Origin: Pseudomonas sputi
GTDB lineage: Bacteria; Pseudomonadota; Gammaproteobacteria; Pseudomonadales; Pseudomonadaceae
Length of the DNA stretch: 64,000 nt
Direction of reading: 5' to 3'
NCBI RefSeq assembly: GCF_021603585.1
Contig: NZ_BQHI01000004.1
Location: 343,970 to 407,969, forward strand
Shown here one piece after another: positions 1 to 8,256 of the stretch. The notes under the pieces are model-generated. The model did not search any database. It saw only the letters and a list, made by a program, of their open reading frames with translations, and had not been told where the DNA came from. A program made the translations under genes and the position numbers. Numbering within the stretch: the first letter of the stretch is position 1; each line of letters starts with the position of its first letter.

Positions 1-408
1 CTTGTCGTAGGTCACTGTGGTCGGCGGTTTTGACTGGCAGAAATGGTTGGCGCCGTCGATCGCCCATTGCCCACCGCCATGGGCACAGGCGTTGGCCATG
101 CATCCGGCCTCCGTTACTTCGGCGCTGCCGTCGGAAACAACCGAACCGCGAAAATCGAAGGTATGGTCCAAGGCGATCACGCGTGGCGTGTCATCGGTGC
201 AATTGCCGCGCGTGTCGAAGCGCGCGCACAAGGCATTTTTCAGTTCAGTGGGTGTGGCGGGGTGCACAGCCGCAGCCTCGCCACCACCGGTCACGCCCTT
301 GGCAAAACCTTCGGGATGGTTTGCCGCCTGGGACAACTGCGGTATCAGCACAAAGGCATATAGCACGGACGCTGACAGGCACTGCACAAATGGATTCCGG
401 AACGTCAA
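1..408 (-). CDS. Pectin/pectate lyase-like secreted protein, N-terminal part
   Basis: This is the first 136 codons of a secreted protein that runs off the left edge of the window. The preferred start is a TTG at 408, with an AGGA eight bases upstream; no ATG is available in this frame after the stop further upstream. Residues 1-30 form a signal peptide ending near LSQA. The mature part begins with [12 protein letters not shown], then a [10 protein letters not shown] segment and several cysteines. That opening resembles bacterial pectin lyases of the polysaccharide lyase 1 family (beta-helix enzymes that cleave pectin by elimination). The catalytic region lies outside the window, so the activity is inferred from the N-terminus only. 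Confidence 0.65.
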   Translation of the reverse strand, partial: MTFRNPFVQCLSASVLYAFVLIPQLSQAANHPEGFAKGVTGGGEAAAVHPATPTELKNALCARFDTRGNCTDDTPRVIALDHTFDFRGSVVSDGSAEVTEAGCMANACAHGGGQWAIDGANHFCQSKPPTTVTYDK

Positions 409-649
409 CGGTGTGGTCCTGAGTATTTCATTAAAGGCGGCCAAGCCTTGTTAAACAGGCTGTTCATGATCTGAATACCCATCGGTATTAATCAAACGGT
501 TTAATCGCGATAGCGATTGTCTTCAGCTGAGGTTCAGTTGGGCGCTGGCAAATAGCCGTATTTAACCGGTTTTCGTCCGTCTCAACCCTGCTTCAGAGGC
601 TTGCGGTCAGTTACCTTGAAGATTGGCCGATGATTCCGAGGAACGTTGA

Positions 650-2185
650 ATGAACACTCCCGATGAATTCAAACCGCGCCCGCGCGACAACGTGCTGCCG
701 TATGAGGCCGAGGTTGCCCGGATGGCATTCACAAACGCCCGCACGGCATTGCGCGCTCACTCACAGCTGTCCACCAAGGAGCGCCTGGCCGAACTGTCCA
801 AGCTTAAACAAACGATTCTGGCCCATCGCTCAATGATCATCGCGCGAGTCATGGAGGAGGTGGGCAAGTGTCGAACGGACGCACTGGTTGCGGAAGTTCT
901 CGGCACCCTTGATTGGCTCAACTGGTTGGAGAAAAATGCCCAGCGTCTGCTGAAGCCTGAAAAGGTCAAAACGCCGATTACTTTGTTGGGCAAGCAGTCG
1001 TTACTGCTGCATGAGCCCCTGGGTGTCGTCCTGATCATCTGCCCCTGGAATTACCCCTTCCACAACGCAATTACCGGCATCGCTGCAGCGTTCGTAACGG
1101 GCAATGCCGTGGTGTATAAACCCTCCGAACACGCTCCCTGCAAGGGATTGATCGAACAGGTCCTGGCGTGTTCATCGGTACTCCAGAGCCTGGTCCGGGT
1201 GGTGTACGGCGCCGGCAGCCTGGGCTCGGCGTTGATCGAGCAGCAGCCGGCGAAGATCTTTTTTACCGGCAGTGGCCCCACCGGCAGCAAGATCATGGCT
1301 CAGGCCAGTCGTGAATTGATTCCGGTGGAGCTGGAGCTGGGTGGCAAAGATCCGATGATCGTGTTTGCCGATGCACCCATGGCGCGTTCGGTGGCTGGCG
1401 CGCTGTGGGGCGGTTTCACCAATGCCGGGCAATCCTGCAGCGGTGTGGAGCGCCTGTTGGTAGAGCACAGCGTGCAGGATCGTTTCGTCAATAGTCTGGT
1501 CAAGGAGGCGCAAAAGCTCGTCGTGCGCGTTGGCGATAACGGCGACGCCGATGTCGGGCGCATGACCGTCGGCTTTCAGCGTGACAAGGTCATCGAGCAT
1601 GTGCAGGACGCCCTGAATCTTGGCGCGCGCCTGAGATTCGGTGCCGTACCCAGCGCGAACTCCCTGACTGTACAGCCGATCATTCTGGACCGTGTCACGC
1701 CGGCGATGCGGGTGTGGAACGAGGAAACCTTCGGTCCGGTATTGCCGGTCATGGCCTTCACCAGCGAAGCGCACGCCATTGAGCTGGCCAATGACACCCA
1801 CTATGGCCTGTGTGCCAGTGTGTTCACCGCCGACACGCAGCGCGCGTTGCGGGTGGCCGGTGCACTGGAGGTCGGCGGAGTGTCGATCAACAACGTCAAC
1901 ATGAGCGAAGGCAACCCAGGCTTGCCATTTGGCGGTGCGAAGAAAAGTGGCTTCGGCAAACTGCGTGGGCCGGAAGGGCTGCTTGGGTTCACCCGTAGCA
2001 AGGCCGTACTGATTGACAAGGCCGGGAGCAAGATCGAGGCCAATTGGTACCCCTACACACCACGCAAATTCAAGTTGTTCGAACGCTTCATTCAGGCGCT
2101 GTATGGGCCGCGTCGTTTACGCCTGCTGGCGATCGCATGGCATGGCTTGCGGTTGGAAGCGTTCAGTCAAAAGCCACGAAAGTGA
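650..2185 (+). CDS. Aldehyde dehydrogenase (NAD(P)+-dependent, ALDH superfamily)
   Basis: A 511-residue aldehyde dehydrogenase, which would oxidise an aldehyde to its acid in the cytoplasm. The ATG at 650 follows AGGAA at a good distance. Visible family motifs are the ICPWNYPF segment of the cofactor site, FFTGSGPTGS, the general base glutamate in ELGGK (near residue 229), and the nucleophilic cysteine in GQSCSG (near residue 262). EETFGPVLPV and the LPFGGAKKSGFG end motif follow. The length is normal for the family. The next gene is an AraC regulator that converges on it, only six bases away. The substrate is unknown; a fatty or aryl aldehyde is plausible because a second ALDH lies nearby. 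Confidence 0.92.
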   Translation: MNTPDEFKPRPRDNVLPYEAEVARMAFTNARTALRAHSQLSTKERLAELSKLKQTILAHRSMIIARVMEEVGKCRTDALVAEVLGTLDWLNWLEKNAQRLLKPEKVKTPITLLGKQSLLLHEPLGVVLIICPWNYPFHNAITGIAAAFVTGNAVVYKPSEHAPCKGLIEQVLACSSVLQSLVRVVYGAGSLGSALIEQQPAKIFFTGSGPTGSKIMAQASRELIPVELELGGKDPMIVFADAPMARSVAGALWGGFTNAGQSCSGVERLLVEHSVQDRFVNSLVKEAQKLVVRVGDNGDADVGRMTVGFQRDKVIEHVQDALNLGARLRFGAVPSANSLTVQPIILDRVTPAMRVWNEETFGPVLPVMAFTSEAHAIELANDTHYGLCASVFTADTQRALRVAGALEVGGVSINNVNMSEGNPGLPFGGAKKSGFGKLRGPEGLLGFTRSKAVLIDKAGSKIEANWYPYTPRKFKLFERFIQALYGPRRLRLLAIAWHGLRLEAFSQKPRK

Positions 2186-2191
2186 CGGCAG

Positions 2192-3205
2192 TCAAGCGCG
2201 CGTTTGTCGCGGGCCGTGCCCGGTCCAGCGCTTGAACGCCTTACGGAAGTTCTGCGCGTCGCTGAAACCCACTTCAAAAGCCACCTCATCCAGCGTCATG
2301 CGTACATTGCCCAATAAAGAAAGGGCGCGCTGTTTGCGCAGATCATCCAGAATGGCTTGATAGGACATCTCGTTCTGCGCCAGACGCCGGCGCAAGGTGC
2401 GTTCGCTCATGCACAGTTGCGAGGCGACCGCTGACAAATTGAGGGGTGTACGCAGATCACGACGCAGGATGCGCTCGACGGATTCGACGAACTCAATTTC
2501 GCCGCCCCGGCCGTCACTCATTTCCAACAACTCCATGACTTGTCGATTACTCAATGCATTGTGGGTGCCGATGGGGGTATTGGCCCAGTGCTTGGCGCAG
2601 ACAAACAGATTGTCCTTGCGGTCAAAGTGCACCGGGCATCTGAACAGGTTTTCATAGTGGGCGGCGTAGGCGGGCCGTGGGTAACTCAGCTCGATCGACG
2701 ACGGGCTGAACGCCGGGCCTGCCAGGGTACGCGCGACATTCAAGAACACGCCGAAGGCTTCCTCCACCAGAAAGGTCAGGATCTCGGGCTCATGAAACGG
2801 GCAGGTGACCTGGAGCGTGATATGCCCTGGGGATTCGAGGTTCTCGAAGCTCAATAGCGCGCCGGTCTGTTTCTGCATGTCGATGCCCAGGGCTATCGCG
2901 CTACCGAGGGTAGCGCTGGTCAACATGGCATAACCCACCAGGCCCATGGAGGCGATGGACTCGGTCGTGCTCATGTCCAGGCCCAGTCCTCTGTCGCGCC
3001 CCTTGGTCATGTCCAGAGCGCGCTTGATCATCAGGCATGCCTGACGAATCGAGACGCGACTTTGCGGGTTGGCCAGGTCAGCGATGTTGAAGCCTAAGCC
3101 CAGGCACAGTCGATTCGGGTCCAGGCCCAGTTGCACAACAAGGTCCGCCAGACTGCGCAGCAGGTTGACCGGTAAATCGGCGGTGTGCCGTGTAGCACCG
3201 AGCAT
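2192..3205 (-). CDS. AraC family transcriptional regulator (OruR-like)
   Basis: A 337-residue regulator. Residues about 15-205 match the arabinose_bd-type N-terminal domain common in Pseudomonas OruR-like proteins (FNIADL, SIASMGLVGYAMLT). The last hundred residues are an AraC/XylS double helix-turn-helix with LCMSERTLRRRLAQ and DEVAFEVGFSDAQNFRKAFKRWTG. The ATG is preceded by GGGAG. It is the last gene of a minus-strand operon, 21 bases after the coniferyl-aldehyde-dehydrogenase-like gene. It probably controls that operon, the converging ALDH gene, or both. A paralogue with the same architecture lies at 14679-15725. Confidence 0.9.
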   Translation of the reverse strand: MLGATRHTADLPVNLLRSLADLVVQLGLDPNRLCLGLGFNIADLANPQSRVSIRQACLMIKRALDMTKGRDRGLGLDMSTTESIASMGLVGYAMLTSATLGSAIALGIDMQKQTGALLSFENLESPGHITLQVTCPFHEPEILTFLVEEAFGVFLNVARTLAGPAFSPSSIELSYPRPAYAAHYENLFRCPVHFDRKDNLFVCAKHWANTPIGTHNALSNRQVMELLEMSDGRGGEIEFVESVERILRRDLRTPLNLSAVASQLCMSERTLRRRLAQNEMSYQAILDDLRKQRALSLLGNVRMTLDEVAFEVGFSDAQNFRKAFKRWTGHGPRQTRA

Positions 3206-3226
3206 GGTCGGCTCCCTGTGATGCGG

Positions 3227-4663
3227 TTATTTGCCCAGCATCAGGCGGGTCACCAGGCGGGTAAACCGCCCATACGGCGCCGCGACTTTGTCGGACATAT
3301 TGAAGGGACTGAGTTTGAACACGCCACGGGCATGGGACAGGCGCACAAACCCTTCGTAGCCATGGTAGGCCCCCGTGCCACTTTCACCGACGCCGCCGAA
3401 GGGCAGGTCGTCCTGGGTGGCATGCAGCATGGTGCCATTGATCGTTACACCGCCTGAACGGGTTTGCTGCACCACCTGCTCAACACAGGTCCGATCATTG
3501 GAGAAGCAATACAGCGCCAACGGTTTAGGCCGCGCATTGATGAACGCCAGCGCCTCATCGAGCGTGTCGTAGGCGACAACCGGCAACAGTGGGCCAAAAA
3601 TTTCCTCGCGCATGATATCGGTGCTCAATGGCACGTCGGTCAGCAGGGTCGGTGGGACTTTGCGCTCGGTGGTCTGATCGAATTCCATGTTCTGCCACAC
3701 CTTGGCGCCGGCCACGATCGCCTGATCCACGAGGTTCAGCAAGCGCTCGTAATGACGCCGCGAAATAATCGAGGTGTAGTCTTTATTGCCATCGATGCTA
3801 GGGTACAGTTGCTTGGCTGCCGCCAGCCATTCAGTGGCAAAGCGCTCGACCAAAGGCCGCGGCACCAGCACATAATCGGGTGCGACGCAGGTTGGGCCGG
3901 CGTTGAACAGCTTGCCGATGGCGATCATCCGCGCCGCTTTCTTCAGTGGAAAATCCGCAGCGAGCACCACCGGTGACTTGCCTCCCAGCTCCAAGGTTAC
4001 CGGAGTCAGGTTGCGCGCCGCGGCCGCCATCACCAGGCGCCCGACCTGAGTAGAACCGGTAAACAACAAGTGATCAAACGGCAGTTCGCTGAAGCGGCTG
4101 GCCAATTGCGCGTCGCCGATGACCACGGTGACCTGGTCGGCAGGAAAGGTCTGGGCCAGCAAGTGTTGCAGCAGCAACGCCGTACGCGGGGTCAGTTCGG
4201 ACGGTTTGATCATCACGCGATTACCCGCAGCCAGGGCTTCCACCAATGGCGCCAGGGTCAGCGTCAACGGGTAGTTCCATGGGGCCAGGATGCCCACTAC
4301 GCCCAGCGGTTGATAAATCACCCGCGCAGTGGCGGGCTTGAAGGCTATACCCACTTTGCGTTTGCTGGGGCGCATCCAGGCTTTGAGGTGCGAGCGTATA
4401 TGCTTGATGCCATTGACGATGGGCATCAGCTCACTGAGTTGGGTCTCGGCGAACGAGCGGTTGCCGAAATCCGCGCACACCGCTTCCAGCAGTGGGTCAT
4501 GATGATCGGTGATCAGGCGCAACACCGCGTTCAAGGCGGCCATGCGCTGCGCGTAGGTCGGGGCGCCCTGGGCATGCACGGCGGCTTGTTGGGCAGTGAA
4601 CAGTTCATTGAGTAACGGCACAGGCTCAAGCGCCGTGGGCATGCTGCTGACAGGCTGATTCAT
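3227..4663 (-). CDS. Coniferyl-aldehyde-dehydrogenase-like ALDH
   Basis: A 478-residue aldehyde dehydrogenase of the coniferyl aldehyde dehydrogenase (CalB) type, a class-3-like subfamily that oxidises aryl or long-chain aldehydes. Seen in the sequence are LGVVGILAPWNYPL, the catalytic glutamate in TLELGGKSP (near residue 225), and the catalytic cysteine in the subfamily signature AGPTCVAPDYVLVP (near residue 259). The C-terminal LPFGGVGESGTGAYHG motif is also present. The subfamily tolerates a substituent next to the cysteine, as here. The ATG has AAGGA upstream. The gene lies 54 bases after the PLP enzyme gene, so the two are probably cotranscribed. Specificity for coniferyl aldehyde itself is not shown. 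Confidence 0.9.
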   Translation of the reverse strand: MNQPVSSMPTALEPVPLLNELFTAQQAAVHAQGAPTYAQRMAALNAVLRLITDHHDPLLEAVCADFGNRSFAETQLSELMPIVNGIKHIRSHLKAWMRPSKRKVGIAFKPATARVIYQPLGVVGILAPWNYPLTLTLAPLVEALAAGNRVMIKPSELTPRTALLLQHLLAQTFPADQVTVVIGDAQLASRFSELPFDHLLFTGSTQVGRLVMAAAARNLTPVTLELGGKSPVVLAADFPLKKAARMIAIGKLFNAGPTCVAPDYVLVPRPLVERFATEWLAAAKQLYPSIDGNKDYTSIISRRHYERLLNLVDQAIVAGAKVWQNMEFDQTTERKVPPTLLTDVPLSTDIMREEIFGPLLPVVAYDTLDEALAFINARPKPLALYCFSNDRTCVEQVVQQTRSGGVTINGTMLHATQDDLPFGGVGESGTGAYHGYEGFVRLSHARGVFKLSPFNMSDKVAAPYGRFTRLVTRLMLGK

Positions 4664-4717
4664 GACGGTAATCCTTGGGCAAGATGCCAGAGAGGGGATG
4701 TGAGCGTGCGCGAGTCG

Positions 4718-5938
4718 TCAGAAGAAATTTTTGCCCTCGCCGCGGTAAGTCGGCACGCGATCCACCACGCGCCCATTGCTGATCACCAGCAGTTCATCGA
4801 AACGCTCACACAGTTCGCCCGCCTTGGCGTGACGAAACAGCACCGGGTCGCCGAGGTTCAATGCTTGGCTCAGGGTGTGTTGCAGTGGGGTTTGGACTTC
4901 GCCTGCGGCCTCGTTGTCGATCAAGCGACAGCCGCTGGGTAGCCAGGGCTGGGGCAATCGGTCCTTGCCCGCGGGCCCAGAGGCGATGTAACCACCGCCT
5001 GAGCACACCATCACGCCGGGGGCCTGGGTGCGTGTCACGGGCAAGGCAAACCCGGCTGCGGGCTTCAGTTCAAAGGCTTGGTAGTGGTCAAACAAGGTCG
5101 GTGCGTACAGGCCGGAGCCGGCTGCCAACTCGGTGACCGAAGGATCCTGGCGGGTGCTTTCAAAACTGCCCGTGCCGCCGCCGTTCACAAACTGCAGGCT
5201 GTGGCCGGCTTTACGCAACGCTTGCACAACCTGCTCCCGGCGTTTATTAACTTCGGCTATGGAGCGGCTTTTGAGAAACCGGATGATTCTATTCTTGACG
5301 GTTTGGCCTGGCACCGCATCCATCAGTCCGGCAATTTGCCCTTCATAACCCATCAGCCCTTGCAATATGACGCCTTGGTTCGAGGCGATATCGGCGGCCA
5401 GTCCGAGCGCACTCGCCACGTCGTTGATCGGAGAGCGGTGCACGCCGAAGTACAGCCCAGGAAAATCAGACGACATATCCAGATCGATCGCCAACGGTAT
5501 AACCACACCTTCGGTTACGGCTATCTCGTTGATCGCCTGCACTTGGGTCCCGTTGTCGACCATCAGCGTGATCGAGCGTCCTCGCCGCAATTGGCAGGCG
5601 ACTTTGACCAGGCTGCGCTCATCCACCGTCGGATAAGCCACTACGATATCGTCGAAACCCAGGCCAGCCAGCCAGGCGGCCTCAGCGGCGCTGTAGCACA
5701 GCAGGCCCTGCATGAACGACCCCGTTGCCATGATCGTGCGAATCATCTCCACCGAGCGTATGGATTTTGTCACTAGTCGCACGGGCAGGTGCCCGGCCCG
5801 TTTGCCCAGGCACTGAAGGTTGATCGTCAGTGCATCCAGGTCAATCAATGCGGCGGGCAACTGCACCCCGGCCAGTACCTGATGGTAATAGGCATAATCG
5901 CGAACAGGTGGCTGTGGGGCGGTTTCGACACGGCGCAT
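4718..5938 (-). CDS. D-threonine aldolase/D-serine dehydratase-like PLP enzyme (fold type III)
   Basis: A 406-residue protein with an alanine-racemase-like N-terminal barrel. ALIDLDALTINLQCL is followed by RLVTKSIRS, whose lysine is the expected PLP Schiff-base residue (near residue 58). The C-terminal part (VCSGGGYIASGPAGKDRLPQ, later FRHAKAGELCERFDELL) matches the metal-binding domain of the D-threonine aldolase and DSD1 family, where a His and Cys hold a divalent metal. Such enzymes cleave or dehydrate beta-hydroxy D-amino acids. It is the first gene of a minus-strand operon with an ALDH and an AraC regulator, so an aldehyde released by aldol cleavage could be oxidised by the next enzyme; that link is inference. 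Confidence 0.8.
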   Translation of the reverse strand: MRRVETAPQPPVRDYAYYHQVLAGVQLPAALIDLDALTINLQCLGKRAGHLPVRLVTKSIRSVEMIRTIMATGSFMQGLLCYSAAEAAWLAGLGFDDIVVAYPTVDERSLVKVACQLRRGRSITLMVDNGTQVQAINEIAVTEGVVIPLAIDLDMSSDFPGLYFGVHRSPINDVASALGLAADIASNQGVILQGLMGYEGQIAGLMDAVPGQTVKNRIIRFLKSRSIAEVNKRREQVVQALRKAGHSLQFVNGGGTGSFESTRQDPSVTELAAGSGLYAPTLFDHYQAFELKPAAGFALPVTRTQAPGVMVCSGGGYIASGPAGKDRLPQPWLPSGCRLIDNEAAGEVQTPLQHTLSQALNLGDPVLFRHAKAGELCERFDELLVISNGRVVDRVPTYRGEGKNFF

Positions 5939-6074
5939 GAAGGACCTAATGAGTTCGGCGGTAGGTAAGGGGGCGTGTGGTCTCGCTGTTAAGAGGGTAA
6001 AGCGCCCGTGGGTGTCGATGAAGGTGCGATCCGGCCGGGCAACAGGTTCTCACCGGCCATGCTCGCATTCCACT

Positions 6075-6749
6075 TCACGCTCTCGTGACAGGTGCCAACC
6101 GATCCAGATGGCTGACAATCATCGACGCGACCATAGCGCAGACGCTCTTGGGGTCCATGGATTCGTCAAACAGCAGTTCAATCGTCGCGTGGATCATCTC
6201 CACCGCCACACGGGCAGCAGTGGCCAGTTCTTGAGGATCCGCCTGGGGAAACACGGCCGCGAGGATTTCTGCCTGTGCGCCGGACACTTTTCGGTGCGAG
6301 TCAATCCTCACATGCTCCAGCGCCGGTACCGCGCGCAGCCCTTTGAGGATCCACATGCCGCCTAGCGTTGCCTCGGTGACCCGATAGGTCTCCAGGATCA
6401 GATCGGCGAGCGCCAACTCCAACGCCTCTGGCGGCCCGGACAACAGCTGCGGAGTGATCCAGTTATCGATCAGCCCGTTCTGTTTTTCCAGCAGGCGCTC
6501 TCCCAATACCGTCAGCAGCGCGTACTTGTTCGGAAAGTAGCGGTACAGCGCTGGCGGGGTCAGCCCGGCGCATTCGCAGACCAAGTTGGTGGACAGACGT
6601 TCTATTCCCACATCACACAGGGTTTGCGCGGTCGCGATGAGAATCCGCTCGTAGGTCTCTGTGCTGCGCTGCTGTGCAGGCGGTTTCTTGTGTTCCTGTG
6701 TTTTCCCGGCGTTAGCGGCGCGGGCGCTGGCGGTGTTGGGCTTGGCCAT
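6075..6749 (-). CDS. TetR family transcriptional regulator
   Basis: A 224-residue repressor-type protein. After a basic, alanine-rich N-terminal tail comes the TetR helix-turn-helix: ERILIATAQTLCDVGIERLS, then LVCECAGLTPPALYRYFPNK. The ligand-binding C-terminal half has no recognisable specificity. It is divergent from the DUF2147-porin-kinase-aldolase operon, with 162 bases between the starts. A palindrome in that gap (6823-6834) is a likely operator, so the protein probably controls itself and the facing operon. Confidence 0.9.
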   Translation of the reverse strand: MAKPNTASARAANAGKTQEHKKPPAQQRSTETYERILIATAQTLCDVGIERLSTNLVCECAGLTPPALYRYFPNKYALLTVLGERLLEKQNGLIDNWITPQLLSGPPEALELALADLILETYRVTEATLGGMWILKGLRAVPALEHVRIDSHRKVSGAQAEILAAVFPQADPQELATAARVAVEMIHATIELLFDESMDPKSVCAMVASMIVSHLDRLAPVTRA

Positions 6750-6820
6750 AGGTACCTAGCAAAAAAAGGTTAAAGAATCAGCTTATCAAAATGAAAAAAA
6801 ATGTTGCTGAGGTTGTTAAT

Positions 6821-6836
6821 GGTAGTTATAACTATC
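6821..6836. promoter_or_regulatory. Candidate TetR operator palindrome
   Basis: GGTAGTTATAACTATC is a 16-base inverted repeat with a perfect 12-base core (TAGTTATAACTA, 6823-6834) and one mismatch in the outer arms. It sits between the divergent TetR gene and the DUF2147 operon, about 75 bases before each start. This is where an autoregulatory TetR operator is expected. No binding evidence is available from sequence. Confidence 0.5.
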
Positions 6837-6911
6837 GTGTAGCGATGACTATCATAACCGATGCGTCGTTAGTGTGACGGTCTCTTAAAACAAAAAATAC
6901 AGGTGACGACT

Positions 6912-7337
6912 ATGAACGCGCGGCAATGGCTGTTCCTTTCACTGGCACTGGTGTGCTGTTCCAGCGGTTTTGCGGCGGCGGGCCCACAGGAGGCCAAGGG
7001 CCTGTGGCTCACGTCGGAAAAGGATGCGGTGGTCAAGGTAGACGAATGCGCCGACAAACCCGGCGCGCTGTGTGGAAAGGTCGTCTGGGTCAAGGACGTG
7101 GCCTCCACCACCAGCGATTGCGGCGTACAGATCATGCAACTGGATCGTTTCGACCAGGAAGCGTGGCGCGATGGCTGGGTGTTTGATCCCCGCGATCATA
7201 AAAAATACAAAGGCGTCGTTCGGGTCAAAGAGGGGTACCTCAATGTCCGGGCTTTTGTCGGTACCGAGATCCTCGGTAAGACAGAGCAATTCGAGCGCAT
7301 TGCCTCACTGCCTCCTACTCCGGTTTGCACTTTGTAA
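6912..7337 (+). CDS. DUF2147-like secreted protein
   Basis: A small exported protein of 141 residues from the ATG at 6912; an in-frame GTG at 6903 is less likely because the AGG ribosome site at 6901-6903 fits the ATG. Residues 1-23 are a signal peptide ending AAAG. The rest (GLWLTSEKDAVVKV, CADKPGALCGKVVW, GWVFDPRDHKKYKG, LNVRAFVG) follows the DUF2147 pattern, a small periplasmic beta-barrel-like fold of unknown role, often next to catabolic or envelope genes. It opens a seven-gene operon facing a TetR gene. Confidence 0.85.
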   Translation: MNARQWLFLSLALVCCSSGFAAAGPQEAKGLWLTSEKDAVVKVDECADKPGALCGKVVWVKDVASTTSDCGVQIMQLDRFDQEAWRDGWVFDPRDHKKYKGVVRVKEGYLNVRAFVGTEILGKTEQFERIASLPPTPVCTL

Positions 7338-7364
7338 ATCCGACCTTTCTTGTGGGAGAGCCTC

Positions 7365-8246
7365 ATGCGTGCAACTACACACCATTATCTGATGGCTGCT
7401 TTGCTGTGGCCTGTCGTCAGCCCCTCCTTGGCGTTTGCCGACGAGATGGCCAGCTATGCAATCGATGTCACGGCCAAGGCCGTATCCGATGTCAGGACCC
7501 GGGGCGTCTCGGATTCGTTGAATCGGCCGGGTGCCAGAGTCACCATTCAAGTCGCCCATGAATCAGGGTTGGTGGCACTGGCCGAATTCACCACTGTCAA
7601 CAAAAAGCAGTTTCTTGAAGGTGACGGCCTTGGCGTCCTGCTCGCGGGCGGTTATCGCTTCGGCGATCCGGAGGCTTGGCATTACGGTGTGGGTTTGGCG
7701 GCAGAGATGTTCCCCGGTGCGCAGTTCAAGGCACCCAACAAATTTGACTTCGACACCTTCACGCCCACCGATGAGCGTACGACCAACTACAACAGCCAGT
7801 TCGCCGTGTTGGAAATCGGTTACGGCGCGTTTGAAGGTCGAGTCGCGCGGGTATTGTCCAAAACTTACCGTGGTGCCAACACCGGCGGTGTGTGCGGGGC
7901 CCAGTTGCAGTTCCGCGACGATCCCACCAAGGGCTTGGAATGCTACGCCAAGGGCGACCGCAACTCCCGTGGCAGCATGCTCTATGACCTGGACTACAAA
8001 TACGCACTCGGCATGAACACCACGCTGAAGCTGCATGCGGGTTATCAGCAAATCGTTAATTTCTCCGAAGCCAATGCGGCTGACTACGGCGTTGGCCTAA
8101 TCCATCACTTGTGGGGCTTCGACTGGGGGCTCGACTGGGTGACCGCAAAGACACGGGCGCGTGAGCTGTATATGGCCGAGGACAACGGGCATGTACGCGC
8201 CACGGATGAGAACCGCTGGGTCGCATCGATTTCACGTACTTTCTGA
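7365..8246 (+). CDS. TorF-like putative porin
   Basis: An outer membrane beta-barrel candidate of 293 residues. The ATG at 7365 has GGAG seven bases upstream and is preferred to the in-frame TTG at 7350. Residues 1-23 are a signal peptide (WPVVSPSLAFA). The mature protein starts DVTAKAVSDVRTRGVSDS, as in the Gcw_chp/TorF porins, alternates hydrophobic strands throughout, and ends with a C-terminal phenylalanine (SISRTF), the usual barrel assembly signal. It probably admits the substrate of the downstream kinase and aldolase genes; that assignment rests on operon position. The similarity to TorF porins is moderate. Confidence 0.7.
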   Translation: MRATTHHYLMAALLWPVVSPSLAFADEMASYAIDVTAKAVSDVRTRGVSDSLNRPGARVTIQVAHESGLVALAEFTTVNKKQFLEGDGLGVLLAGGYRFGDPEAWHYGVGLAAEMFPGAQFKAPNKFDFDTFTPTDERTTNYNSQFAVLEIGYGAFEGRVARVLSKTYRGANTGGVCGAQLQFRDDPTKGLECYAKGDRNSRGSMLYDLDYKYALGMNTTLKLHAGYQQIVNFSEANAADYGVGLIHHLWGFDWGLDWVTAKTRARELYMAEDNGHVRATDENRWVASISRTF

Positions 8247-8256
8247 GTAGACCTTT

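Noticed and set aside
17-454. Plus-strand frames at the left edge
   Set aside because: Three overlapping Arg/Pro/His-rich frames lie opposite a minus-strand signal-peptide protein with pectin-lyase-like sequence, which is the better reading.
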